Assembly: GCA_003219095.1 (NCBI GenBank)
Contig: QHPM01000289.1
Span: 1 to 8,645 of the forward strand
Reading direction: 5' to 3'
Source: Verrucomicrobiota bacterium
GTDB lineage: Bacteria; Verrucomicrobiota; Verrucomicrobiia; Chthoniobacterales; UBA10450
Length of the DNA: 8,645 nucleotides
Shown here: positions 1-6,768 of the stretch, piece after piece
How the letters are laid out: every line of letters begins with the position of its first letter
Position numbering within the stretch: the first letter of the stretch is position 1
Translations under genes and position numbers: made by a program
The notes under the pieces: generated by a model
Told to the model about the DNA's origin: nothing
Database searches by the model: none
Seen by the model: the letters and a program-made list of their open reading frames with translations, nothing else

Positions 1-331
1 CACCCAGTTTGGTGAAAACCCCGTTCCATTCCAATTCCAGGCGGCGGGCATCGTCATTTGAAAGTTCGCGCACGGCGCGCAGAGAAGACCCGCGGTTCAG
101 CACGTTCATGGCCCGGCCTGATAAGTCGCTTAACAAATTCAGTTCGCGAAGGACATGTTCGGTCTCTTGCAGCAAATTCGCTCGCACTTGGGTACATTGC
201 CGTTCCTGTTCCACGGAAATGATTGGCTTTGCCTTGTCCAAGCCATAGGTGATGAGATCGTGCAATTTTTTCCAGCTCTCGAGTTGAAGCGAAATCAGAC
301 GCAGTTTGGTTTCGATTTGTTTATCTTTCAT
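1..331 (-). CDS. Hypothetical helical protein, 3' end beyond the left edge
   Basis: The reading frame starts at ATG (329-331), which overlaps the TGA stop of the gene before it as ATGA, and stays open to the window edge for 110 codons. The visible protein begins MKDKQIETKLRLISL. It is rich in Leu, Glu, Gln, Arg and Lys, with heptad-like spacing of leucines suggesting long helices or a coiled coil. There is no signal peptide, membrane segment or catalytic motif, and I do not recognise the family. The four-base stop/start overlap suggests translational coupling to the pseudo-receiver/DUF4388 gene, so the two products may act together; that is inference from position. Plus-strand frames over this stretch look like shadows. 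The missing C-terminus could hold a recognisable domain. Confidence 0.7.
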   Translation of the reverse strand, partial: MKDKQIETKLRLISLQLESWKKLHDLITYGLDKAKPIISVEQERQCTQVRANLLQETEHVLRELNLLSDLSGRAMNVLNRGSSLRAVRELSNDDARRLELEWNGVFTKLG

Positions 332-1077
332 TGCATGGGCGTGACGGTGGCTAATTCGAGGGTTTCATCGAATTTTTGCAAATTATCGAGCAGCAGATGG
401 GCTAATGGCCGGTCGACCGATTGCTCCTGGCTGATGATCCCCTCTTCAAAATAAAAACGGCCCTGCCGCCAGCGGAAAATCTCCGCCAGCGCTCCTTCGC
501 CTTCCAGCGTTCCGTAAGTGGCGTGCCGAACCTCCCCCTGATGCAGGTAGATTTCGCTGTTGCCCCGTCCCGACTTAAAGGTAAAGCGTCCGCTGCGTTG
601 CCCCATGCACGTCATTTGCAGCACTTCGGCCGCCGAAAACTGGTTCAAATTTCCAATCAATGAGTGACACGGGTCGATCCCTTCGGCCGATGCGCCCGAA
701 TGACTATCGAGACCATTCAGAAAACGCCGCACCTCGCCGCGCAATTGCCTGGTGGACGCAGCGCCGTTCGCCAGCGGGATGTGCTGTTGTTGAGCAGTGC
801 GGATTGAATCTGCCGATGGACGCTGCCAGGGCACGCATAGAAGCTTCAATGACGGAAAATGTTGTCGAGCCACGGTGGCAGTTTCGACCGCAGATTCCGG
901 TTCTCCTTCGATGATGAAGCCATCAAAACTCTCCGCGATCAATATCGCGACCGCTTCCGAAACACTTCGAACAATGCGCGTTTCGGTCTCATCCGAGAGA
1001 TCGAAAATCGAGAGTAACCGATCTTCGAAGACTGGATCTGGATTCAAAATCAGAACGCGAGTTTCCACAGAAAACAC
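328..1077 (-). CDS. Pseudo-receiver plus DUF4388 (PATAN) protein
   Basis: The product is 249 residues. Residues about 5-125 look like a response-regulator receiver fold, starting RVLILNPDPVFEDRLLSIF. The segment where the phospho-acceptor Asp normally ends strand 3 reads FDGFIIEGEP, with Glu in its place, and the strand-5 Lys is not apparent, so phosphorylation by a histidine kinase is unlikely. Residues about 140-235 match the DUF4388/PATAN pattern: LIGNLNQFSAAEVLQM, then SGRFTF, EIYLHQGEVRHA and GRFYFEEG. PATAN domains are known from bacterial and cyanobacterial signalling proteins, where they mediate protein-protein contacts. The start is GTG at 1075-1077; another GTG lies three codons in, and neither has a clear Shine-Dalgarno. 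The gene lies 56 nt after rnhC and overlaps the next gene by ATGA. Domain assignment is fairly sure; the cellular role is unknown. Confidence 0.82.
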   Translation of the reverse strand: MFSVETRVLILNPDPVFEDRLLSIFDLSDETETRIVRSVSEAVAILIAESFDGFIIEGEPESAVETATVARQHFPSLKLLCVPWQRPSADSIRTAQQQHIPLANGAASTRQLRGEVRRFLNGLDSHSGASAEGIDPCHSLIGNLNQFSAAEVLQMTCMGQRSGRFTFKSGRGNSEIYLHQGEVRHATYGTLEGEGALAEIFRWRQGRFYFEEGIISQEQSVDRPLAHLLLDNLQKFDETLELATVTPMQ

Positions 1078-1097
1078 AGGAAATTGCTCGTTGCAAA

Positions 1098-1130
1098 GCA
1101 GGAATCCTGCCTTTCCAGCGTTGGCGCTGG
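1098..1130 (-). other. Two adjacent hairpins between rnhC and the DUF4388 gene
   Basis: Immediately after the rnhC stop (minus strand) comes CCAGCG-CCAA-CGCTGG (1115-1130), a perfect 6-bp stem with a 4-nt loop. It is followed by the near-palindrome GCAGGATTCCTGC (1098-1110) and then only a short TTT. This could be a weak terminator, an attenuating structure or an mRNA 3'-end stabiliser between the two genes. The absence of a proper U-tract argues against strong termination. Confidence 0.35.
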
Positions 1131-1133
1131 TAG

Positions 1134-2081
1134 TTAGCGCACCCAGGCTCGCTTCGGCGGCGGCGCAGGAAACGCGTCCGGCGCTACCTCATGTGCGGTG
1201 CGGAAATGAACTTTTCCGATTTGGGAAAGCATTTGCGGCCCATGCTTTTCGACGATCGTGGCCGCGGTGCTTTTGATCTCAGCTGAGACGCCACGACCAA
1301 GCTTCACCCCAAGCTCCTTCCCTTTTCGCTCCAGCCAATCGATAAATGCTTCACGCGCCAGGATCGATGCTGCCGCCACCGCGATGTCAGATTCGGCGCG
1401 CGGGCGCTGCTCGATCCGAATTCTCTGGCCACGGCGTAACAGTCCATTTTCAATCACCCGTGCATCGGCAAATTTATCCGAGAGCGATCTGGGGCAGTCG
1501 GGTTTTCGCGCCAGCAGATTCTCGATGACGCGGGCGTGCCCCCAGCCCAAAAGGCTGTTGAGATTGCCGAATTTCTTATACAGCTCGTTGTAACGCGCCG
1601 GCCCGATTGCAACGACGTCGGTTCCCTCGCACCCGATCCGCCGGATTTCTTTTGCCAACGCATGAATCCTTGCGTCCGATCCGATCCGCTTACTGTCCTG
1701 CACCCCAAGATCGAGCAGTTCGCGCGCAGTTTTGCGATCGACAAAGACACCCGCGATCACCAGCGGTCCGAAAAAATCGCCTTTCCCACTTTCGTCCACG
1801 CCAAAATGTGGCTCAAACATTTCCGGCGAATGCACTTCTTCGTAGCCGAGGCGGGCTTCGCCGAAAATTTCCGGTTCGAGCAAAAACTTTACGAAATCCT
1901 CGACCCCGCGGCCCTGCAGCAAAATCTTTGGACCTTTCTCATAAACCGCCACGCTTAGCTTTTCCTTCTGCGCAAAAAAAATCGTGTACGGCTTTGGCGA
2001 GAAGGTAAATCCACGCTCGCGGAGCAGGGCCTGGAGTTTCTCGGCCTGTTCGGCGGTAACCGGATGAGTGTAGCTGTTCAT
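1134..2081 (-). CDS. rnhC: Ribonuclease HIII
   Basis: RNase HIII cleaves the RNA strand of RNA-DNA hybrids such as R-loops and primers in the cytoplasm. An N-terminal TBP-like substrate-binding domain (about residues 5-85) precedes the nuclease domain; this domain order distinguishes HIII from HII. Numbering is from a TTG three codons before the chosen ATG. The DEDE metal site is visible: D99 and E100 in GVDESGKGDFFGPLV, D205 in LSDKFAD, and D235 in ESDIAVAAASILARE. The GWGHARVIENLL segment is also typical. I prefer the ATG at 2079-2081 (315 aa, normal family length) over the TTG at 2088-2090; neither has a strong ribosome-binding site. The gene is divergent from mutY across a repeat-bearing gap of about 100 nt and is followed by the DUF4388 gene, probably in one transcript. 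Identification is secure. Confidence 0.95.
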   Translation of the reverse strand: MNSYTHPVTAEQAEKLQALLRERGFTFSPKPYTIFFAQKEKLSVAVYEKGPKILLQGRGVEDFVKFLLEPEIFGEARLGYEEVHSPEMFEPHFGVDESGKGDFFGPLVIAGVFVDRKTARELLDLGVQDSKRIGSDARIHALAKEIRRIGCEGTDVVAIGPARYNELYKKFGNLNSLLGWGHARVIENLLARKPDCPRSLSDKFADARVIENGLLRRGQRIRIEQRPRAESDIAVAAASILAREAFIDWLERKGKELGVKLGRGVSAEIKSTAATIVEKHGPQMLSQIGKVHFRTAHEVAPDAFPAPPPKRAWVR

Positions 2082-2096
2082 GCTCAGCAAACACCA

Positions 2097-2127
<31 letters not shown>

Positions 2128-2180
2128 TTTTCCGACTTAGTGCGTTGGACGTTCGGTCTTGAGCGTCGAAAGTTAACTCT

Positions 2181-3161
2181 ATCAGCTCATCCTTTCGCCG
2201 CGCCCTTTCAACCTGGTTCCGCAAAAGTAAACGCGATCTGCCCTGGCGCCGCACTCGCGATCCCTACGCCATTCTGGTCTCCGAAATCATGCTCCAGCAA
2301 ACCCAAGTGGCCACCGTCGTCCCTTACTATAATAGATGGCTTCGCCGCTTCCCCACTGTCCGTTCACTTGCCTCTGCGACTGAATCGGAAGTTCTGCACG
2401 CCTGGCAGGGCCTCGGCTATTATGCGCGGGCGCGCAATCTTTATCGCTGTACCAAAATTATGGTCAAAAAATTCGACGGGAAGCTTTCGCGTGATCCCGA
2501 TGAGTTGAAATCGCTGCCAGGTATCGGCCGTTATACTGCCAATGCAATTGGCGTATTCGCTTTCGATCAATCCCTGCCCATCGTCGAAGCTAACACCGCT
2601 CGCGTTCTCGCCCGCCTTTTCAATGTTCGCGCGCCAATCGATTCCACCTCCGGCCGACAAAAATTGTGGGAACTTTCGGCAAAACTGGTTCCTCCAAAAG
2701 GCGGTCGCGATTTCCAAAATGCAATGATGGATCTCGGCGCGCTTATTTGCACCGCCCGCCGTCCGCGATGCGAGATTTGTCCAGTGAAAAAATTCTGCTG
2801 TGCCCGCGATCCAGTAGCGCTTCCGAGAAAACGAAAACGCGCCGCCATTGTTCCGCTCACTGAATCATATCGCTTGTCTACGAAAGCCGGCGCGGTTCTG
2901 CTCGAGCAATGTCGCCGGCGCTGGCGTGGAATGTGGATTTTACCGCCACTCAAACTTGACGGCTTAAAGCCGTCAAGTTTACGGCGCCCAGCTTATGTCT
3001 CGGCGTTTCCGTTCACGCACCATCGGGTGACGCTGCACGTTTTCCGACAGGCCACGCACGAGATCGACAGCCGCAGTCAGCGCTGGTTTCTGACAAATGC
3101 GCTCGACACGATCCCCATTCCCTCGCCCCATCGTCGCGCCATCAACGCTCTTCTTGCTTGA
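2181..3161 (+). CDS. mutY: A/G-specific adenine glycosylase (start codon unresolved)
   Basis: MutY removes adenine mispaired with 8-oxoguanine. Numbered from 2181, the protein shows DLPWR (19-23), the catalytic Glu E35 in SEIMLQQTQV, a helix-hairpin-helix LPGIGRYTANAI (about 112-123), and a 4Fe-4S loop C-x6-C-x2-C-x5-C (C190, C197, C200, C206). A C-terminal NUDIX-like recognition domain follows, with GMWILPP and FTHHRVTLHVF. Two oddities stand out. First, the first ATG in frame is at 2289 and would remove DLPWR and E35. The conserved upstream codons are open back to a TGA at 2160-2162 but contain no ATG, GTG or TTG; 2181 (ATC) is the point where homology suggests the protein begins. Second, the position of E. 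coli D138 is Glu (E136, in IVEANTARVL). A perfect palindrome encodes residues 258-267. Function is secure; activity and start are uncertain. Confidence 0.88.
   Translation: MSSSFRRALSTWFRKSKRDLPWRRTRDPYAILVSEIMLQQTQVATVVPYYNRWLRRFPTVRSLASATESEVLHAWQGLGYYARARNLYRCTKIMVKKFDGKLSRDPDELKSLPGIGRYTANAIGVFAFDQSLPIVEANTARVLARLFNVRAPIDSTSGRQKLWELSAKLVPPKGGRDFQNAMMDLGALICTARRPRCEICPVKKFCCARDPVALPRKRKRAAIVPLTESYRLSTKAGAVLLEQCRRRWRGMWILPPLKLDGLKPSSLRRPAYVSAFPFTHHRVTLHVFRQATHEIDSRSQRWFLTNALDTIPIPSPHRRAINALLA
2952..2980. repeat. Perfect 29-nt palindrome inside mutY
   Basis: The arms are 14 nt each (AAACTTGACGGCTT and its exact complement) around a single central A. The element is read in frame as residues 258-267 of MutY (KLDGLKPSSL), between the GMWILPP motif and the FTHHRVTLHVF strand, a place where the family varies in length. 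It probably represents a small palindromic repeat that landed in a tolerant loop without breaking the frame. Confidence 0.85.
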
Positions 3162-3163
3162 TT

Positions 3164-3177
3164 GGACGTTCGACGTT
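3164..3177 (-). repeat. Two-unit remnant of the AACRTCG array
   Basis: Read on the minus strand this is AACGTCG AACGTC, the same 7-bp unit as the array upstream of mutY but in opposite orientation. It sits in the 36-nt gap between the mutY stop and the trpB ATG, so copies flank mutY in inverted orientation. Confidence 0.5.
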
Positions 3178-3197
3178 TTGTCTGCCAAAGCATTCTT

Positions 3198-4439
3198 ATG
3201 CCAATGATTGAAACGCTGCCCGATGGGCACGGCCACTTCGGCGTCTACGGCGGAATGTTCGTGCCGGAAACTTTAATGACAGCATTGCACGAACTGGCCG
3301 TCGAATACGAGCGGGCGAAAAGCGATGCGCAGTTTCAAAATCAGCTCGCTCAATTGCTTCGCGATTTCGCCGGCCGGCCCACGCCGCTTTATTTCGCGGA
3401 GCGACTGACCAAAAAACTAGGCGGCGCGAAAATTTATTTAAAGCGGGAAGACTTGCTGCACACCGGCGCGCACAAAATGAATAACGCGCTCGGTCAGATC
3501 TTGCTCGCGCAACGAATGGGCAAAAAACGTATCATCGCTGAGACCGGCGCTGGCCAGCATGGCGTCGCTACGGCGACAGTGGCTGCGCGCTTCGGTTGCG
3601 AATGCGTGATTTACATGGGCGCGGTGGACATGGAACGCCAGGCGCTCAACGTCGCGCGCATGAAATTTCTCGGCGCGGAAGTCGTTACCGTTACCGCGGG
3701 CCAGGCTACTCTCAAGGAAGCAATCAGCGAAGCGATGCGCGATTGGGTCACCAATGTTCGCACAACCCATTATATATTAGGCAGTGCCCTCGGTTCTCAC
3801 CCTTATCCGATGATGGTGCGCGATTTTCAGCGGGTCATCGGCGAGGAAACACGACAGCAAATTCTCGAGCGCGAGCAACGTTGGCCCGATTTGCTCGTCG
3901 CCTGCGTCGGTGGCGGCAGCAACGCCATCGGTTTGTTCCATCCTTTCCTTAGCGATGCGAGCGTGCGCATGGTTGGAGTCGAAGCCGGGGGCGAAGGAAT
4001 TCGATCCGGAAAACATGCGGCGCGATTTCAAGGAGGAAGACTGGGGGTTCTTCAAGGAACAAAAACATTCTTGCTGGCGGACGAGGATGGTCAGATCCAG
4101 CTGACTCATTCGGTTTCCGCGGGGCTCGATTACGCCGCGGTCGGTCCCGAACACAGTTATCTGCGCGAGATCGGTCGGGTTGAGTACGATTTTGCGACCG
4201 ACGACGAAGCGCTCGCTGGTTTCAAATTGTTATCGGAAACAGAAGGCATCATTCCCGCGCTCGAAACTGCGCATGCCGTGGCGCACATTGCGAAAGTCGC
4301 GCCAAAAATGTCCGCCGACAAAATCATCGTGATGAATTGCTCCGGTCGCGGCGATAAAGATGTCGCGACCGCGGCGAAGCATCTTTTCCCGTCATCCCGA
4401 GCGCAGTCGAGGGATCCCGTCGCGAAACCTGAAAGATAA
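3198..4439 (+). CDS. trpB: Tryptophan synthase beta chain with repeat-derived tail
   Basis: TrpB is the PLP enzyme that joins indole and serine to make tryptophan, normally as an alpha2-beta2 complex with TrpA. From the ATG at 3198 (413 aa) the PLP lysine is K93 in HTGAHKMNN and the catalytic Glu is E115 in [13 protein letters not shown]. The phosphate-binding GGGSNAIG, the [13 protein letters not shown] segment and the terminal SGRGDKD motif are all present. An in-frame TTG at 3162 would add 12 residues partly encoded by a repeat, so I prefer the ATG, which has a weak AAAG about 8 nt upstream. The last 16 residues ([16 protein letters not shown]) and the TAA stop come from an inserted hairpin repeat, so the native C-terminus ended near KHLF. 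trpA is not in the window. Identification is secure. Confidence 0.95.
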   Translation: MPMIETLPDGHGHFGVYGGMFVPETLMTALHELAVEYERAKSDAQFQNQLAQLLRDFAGRPTPLYFAERLTKKLGGAKIYLKREDLLHTGAHKMNNALGQILLAQRMGKKRIIAETGAGQHGVATATVAARFGCECVIYMGAVDMERQALNVARMKFLGAEVVTVTAGQATLKEAISEAMRDWVTNVRTTHYILGSALGSHPYPMMVRDFQRVIGEETRQQILEREQRWPDLLVACVGGGSNAIGLFHPFLSDASVRMVGVEAGGEGIRSGKHAARFQGGRLGVLQGTKTFLLADEDGQIQLTHSVSAGLDYAAVGPEHSYLREIGRVEYDFATDDEALAGFKLLSETEGIIPALETAHAVAHIAKVAPKMSADKIIVMNCSGRGDKDVATAAKHLFPSSRAQSRDPVAKPER

Positions 4440-4475
4440 CTTCAACGGGATCCTCGACTCACGCTCGGGATAACG
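4390..4475. repeat. 86-nt hairpin repeat, copy A (3' end of trpB)
   Basis: Arms of about 30 nt (4390-4419 and 4446-4475; left arm begins CGTCATCCCGAGCG) are imperfect inverted complements around a 26-nt loop, 4420-4445. Pairing can be extended a few bases outward through TTCCCG/CGGGAA. Copy B (6043-6128) has exactly the same length and arm/loop layout, and its loop matches at 19 of 26 positions. The left arm and part of the loop are translated as the end of TrpB. It resembles REP/MITE-like dispersed palindromes; no mobilising enzyme is in the window. Confidence 0.85.
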
Positions 4476-4502
4476 GGAAGAGGGATGAACGCCGCGTTGT
4501 GG

Positions 4503-4526
4503 CTCGACTTCGCCCGGAATGACGAG
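4503..4526 (+). repeat. Solo right-end fragment of the 86-nt repeat
   Basis: The 24 nt from CTCGACTTCG to GATGACGAG match the right end of copy B (6107-6130) at 22 positions. It lies 10 nt before the yicC ATG, so its GACGAGA end occupies the place where a ribosome-binding site for yicC is expected. Confidence 0.65.
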
Positions 4527-4536
4527 AAAATAAATC

Positions 4537-5412
4537 ATGCGCAGCATGACTGGCTACGGCCGCGGCGAAGCCGATTGCGAAGGGATAAAGCTGAGCGTGG
4601 AACTGAGCACGGTGAATCGTAAACAGAGTGAGATTGCGATTAATCTCCCGCGCGATCTCACCGAGCTGGAAGCGCGAATTCGTCAGGCGATCAACGCGCG
4701 CATTTCCCGTGGCCGCACCAATGTGCTGGTCGCGCATCATGCCAGCGCGGATGGAACGCGGCGTCTCGCTCTCGATGTTGGGCTGGCGCGTTCTTATCAT
4801 GACGCCATGCGCGCATTGCAAAAAAAACTGGGCGCACCGGGTCAAATCACCATCGATACGATTTTACAGGCGCCCGGCGTGATGCGACCCCCGGAGGAAG
4901 CAATTGAGGCCGGACGCGCCTGGCCCGCGGTGGAACGCGCCCTCCAATCCGCTCTTAACGATCTGATTAAAATGCGGGAGCGCGAAGGCAGGCATCTGGC
5001 GAATGACTTGATCCGTCGCCTGAAGGCCATTCGACGATTGCTGAAAGAAATTCGCGCGCTTCATCCCGCCGTTGTTAAAAAATTCCGGGCGGCCTTGACT
5101 GAACGAATTGAGAAGACCGGTTTGCCGATCGACAAGAATGACGAGCGGCTGGCCAAGGAAATTTTCCTTTTTGCCGACCGTTCTGACATTTCGGAAGAAC
5201 TGACTCGACTGGAAAGTCACCTCGCGCAATTTGCCCATCATTTGCGCAAAGAAGAGCCGGTCGGGCGCGCGCTCGAATTCATCGTTCAGGAAATTTTTCG
5301 CGAGCTCAACACCCTGGGGGCAAAGGCGAATGACGCCGACATCGCGCAGCGGGTGGTGGGGTGCAAGACTGAGCTGGAGAAAATTCGTGAGCAGGTGCAA
5401 AATCTTGAGTAA
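4537..5412 (+). CDS. yicC: YicC/YloC family endoribonuclease-like protein
   Basis: The protein is 291 residues, normal for the family, and begins with the signature MRSMTGYGRGEA. The N-terminal YicC domain covers about residues 1-155. The C-terminal DUF1732 domain covers about 205-291 and holds DISEELTRLESHL, the RALEFIVQEIFRELNTLGAKA block and the closing KTELEKIREQVQNLE. Family members in E. coli and B. subtilis have been tied to RNA turnover and endoribonuclease activity; a role in RNA decay here is by homology. It overlaps gmk by 8 nt, and proximity of yicC/yloC to gmk is a known bacterial arrangement. The ATG at 4537 is well placed against the family start, but there is no strong Shine-Dalgarno and its leader derives from a repeat fragment. 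Identification is secure. Confidence 0.95.
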   Translation: MRSMTGYGRGEADCEGIKLSVELSTVNRKQSEIAINLPRDLTELEARIRQAINARISRGRTNVLVAHHASADGTRRLALDVGLARSYHDAMRALQKKLGAPGQITIDTILQAPGVMRPPEEAIEAGRAWPAVERALQSALNDLIKMREREGRHLANDLIRRLKAIRRLLKEIRALHPAVVKKFRAALTERIEKTGLPIDKNDERLAKEIFLFADRSDISEELTRLESHLAQFAHHLRKEEPVGRALEFIVQEIFRELNTLGAKANDADIAQRVVGCKTELEKIREQVQNLE

Positions 5413-6016
5413 CAAATTCTCGCGCTACGGAATTTTATTTGTCGTCTCCGCGCCATCGGGCGCCGGTAAGACGACGTTGTGCGACGCCCTTCGGCAAACA
5501 CCCGATTTCGTCTACTCCGTTTCCTGCACCACTCGTCCGCCACGCTCGGGGGAGGTCGACGGCGAAGATTACCGCTTTCTTTCCAGAGATGATTTTTTGG
5601 CACGAGTGAAAGCGGGCGAGTTTCTCGAGCACGCCAAAGTGCACGAGCATTACTACGGTACCCTGCGACAACCTTTGATCGATAATTTGAAAAAGGGAGT
5701 GGATGTTTTGATCGACATCGATACCCAGGGCGCGGCCGGCATTCGCAACTGCGGCGATCCTTTTGTGCGAGACGCCTTGACTGATGTTTTCATCATGCCG
5801 CCAAACCTTGAAGAATTGCGGCGCCGTCTAACGAAACGCCGCACCGAAACGGCGCAGCAAATCGAGGCACGGTTGAAAACGGCCGCGCGCGAAATGAAGC
5901 ACTGGCGCGATTACCGCTATACCATTATCAGCAAATCGATGGAGGAAGATTTGCAGAAATTCCGCCAGATCATGGGAGCGGAGCGCATCCTGAGCCGCAG
6001 ATTGATTTTGCAATGA
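5405..6016 (+). CDS. gmk: Guanylate kinase
   Basis: Gmk phosphorylates GMP (and dGMP) to GDP using ATP. From the TTG at 5405-5407 the product has 203 residues, the usual family size, starting MSNKFSRYGILFVVSAPSGA. The P-loop APSGAGKTT includes K22. The GMP-binding region follows with CTTRPPRSGEVDGEDYRFL, and then EHYYGT, LIDIDTQGAAGIR and the lid-helix stretch RRRLTKRRTE. The frame is open further upstream inside yicC, but homology places the start here. TTG has an AGG about 9 nt upstream and overlaps the yicC stop by 8 nt, suggesting translational coupling; an in-frame GTG six codons earlier is an alternative. The gene ends in ATGA, yet no real gene follows: the 86-nt repeat begins 27 nt later. 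Identification is secure. Confidence 0.95.
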   Translation: MSNKFSRYGILFVVSAPSGAGKTTLCDALRQTPDFVYSVSCTTRPPRSGEVDGEDYRFLSRDDFLARVKAGEFLEHAKVHEHYYGTLRQPLIDNLKKGVDVLIDIDTQGAAGIRNCGDPFVRDALTDVFIMPPNLEELRRRLTKRRTETAQQIEARLKTAAREMKHWRDYRYTIISKSMEEDLQKFRQIMGAERILSRRLILQ

Positions 6017-6042
6017 AACGAACTGTCACCCGTGCCCGTGAT

Positions 6043-6128
6043 CGTCGTTCTGAGCGAAGTCGAAGGATCCCGTCGCGAAAACTTGAAGGTAACCTCCTCG
6101 GGATCCCTCGACTTCGCTCGGGATGACG
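6043..6128. repeat. 86-nt hairpin repeat, copy B (gmk-coaC gap)
   Basis: The 30-nt arms 6043-6072 (CGTCGTTCTGAGCGAAGTCG...) and 6099-6128 are complementary at 26 of 30 positions; three of the other four would be G-U pairs in RNA. The loop 6073-6098 is 26 nt and contains GGTAACC. Length and architecture equal copy A. It fills most of the 191 nt between gmk and the preferred coaC start. As RNA it would form a very stable hairpin, but no U-tract follows, so a terminator role is doubtful. Confidence 0.88.
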
Positions 6129-6182
6129 AGATATTTTCCTTTCCATGGCAGTCAATCCAAAATCGAAAACCAGCAAACGTCT

Positions 6183-6214
6183 CCTGAGCGTAGCGAAGCG
6201 GAGTCGAATGGATC
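6183..6214 (+). repeat. Degenerate repeat fragment across the coaC start
   Basis: The stretch CCTGAGCGTAGCGAAGCGGA and on to GTCGAATGGATC resembles the left arm of the 86-nt repeat (TTCTGAGCGAAGTCGAAGGATC) with an internal insertion. It supplies the GGAG (6200-6203) and the ATG (6208-6210) of coaC. The relationship is by eye and weaker than for the other copies. Confidence 0.45.
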
Positions 6215-6768
6215 AAAAATCGATCGTGCTCGGCGTGACCGGTTCGATCGCCGCCTACAAATCAGCCGAGCTGGCCAGTTTGCTGGTGAAACAAAATCAC
6301 AATGTCTTTGTCGTGATGACAAATGACGCAACCGAATTCATCACCCCGTTGACGCTGCAAACGCTTTCGAAAAATCCGGTGATGACCAGTTTTTTCGACG
6401 AGAAAGAAAATTGGCGGCCTGGTCATATCGAGCTCGCCGATAACGCCGATTTGCTTTTGATTGCGCCGGCGACCGCAAACGTCATTGCGGAACTCGCCCA
6501 CGGTCTGGCGAATCACCCCCTTACTGCCATCGCGCTGGCGACGCGCGCACCCATTCTAATCGCGCCGGCGATGAACGGCAAAATGTGGGAAAACGGTGCC
6601 ACACAGGAGAATGTGGAGAAATTGAAATCGCGCGGGGTGGAATTCATCGGTCCGGAAGCAGGCATGCTCGCCTGCGGGTACGAAGGCCTCGGCCGTCTTT
6701 GGAAAGTGGAAGACATCGCTTTCCGCGCCGAATTTTTCCTGCACCGGCACGATCGATTGATCGCGTGA
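6208..6768 (+). CDS. coaC: Phosphopantothenoylcysteine decarboxylase (stand-alone CoaC)
   Basis: CoaC is an FMN flavoprotein that decarboxylates 4'-phosphopantothenoylcysteine to 4'-phosphopantetheine in coenzyme A synthesis. In the 186-residue product the N-terminal [17 protein letters not shown] binds flavin, H73 in GHIELAD is the catalytic His, PAMN (120-123) carries N123, and the substrate flap [10 protein letters not shown] carries C156. All active-site motifs are intact. I chose ATG 6208, where homologues begin. The upstream ATG at 6145 would add 21 residues that are largely repeat-encoded and has no ribosome-binding site; GGAG lies only 4 nt before 6208. The gene stops within GTGA, where coaB starts. 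In most bacteria these two activities are fused in CoaBC (Dfp); here the break falls in the inter-domain linker. Confidence 0.92.
   Translation: MDQKSIVLGVTGSIAAYKSAELASLLVKQNHNVFVVMTNDATEFITPLTLQTLSKNPVMTSFFDEKENWRPGHIELADNADLLLIAPATANVIAELAHGLANHPLTAIALATRAPILIAPAMNGKMWENGATQENVEKLKSRGVEFIGPEAGMLACGYEGLGRLWKVEDIAFRAEFFLHRHDRLIA

Noticed and set aside
155..1276. Overlapping plus-strand frames on the left side
   Set aside because: They are antisense shadows of the minus-strand DUF4388, rnhC and partial helical genes, with compositions unlike real proteins.
3162..3197. TTG start extending trpB by 12 residues
   Set aside because: The extension lies over an array remnant and does not match the TrpB N-terminus; ATG 3198 fits the family.
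4390..4475. Copy A of the hairpin repeat as a trpB terminator
   Set aside because: The stem is strong but is followed by TAACGGGAAGAGG and not by a U-tract, and its left arm is coding. The repeat interpretation explains it better.
6145..6207. Upstream ATG extension of coaC
   Set aside because: The added 21 residues are largely repeat-encoded, there is no ribosome-binding site, and homologues begin at about 6208.
5917..6216. Minus-strand frame of 99 codons over the gmk-coaC gap
   Set aside because: It translates the 86-nt repeat (SSRAKSRDPEE) and antisense gmk, a typical spurious repeat ORF.
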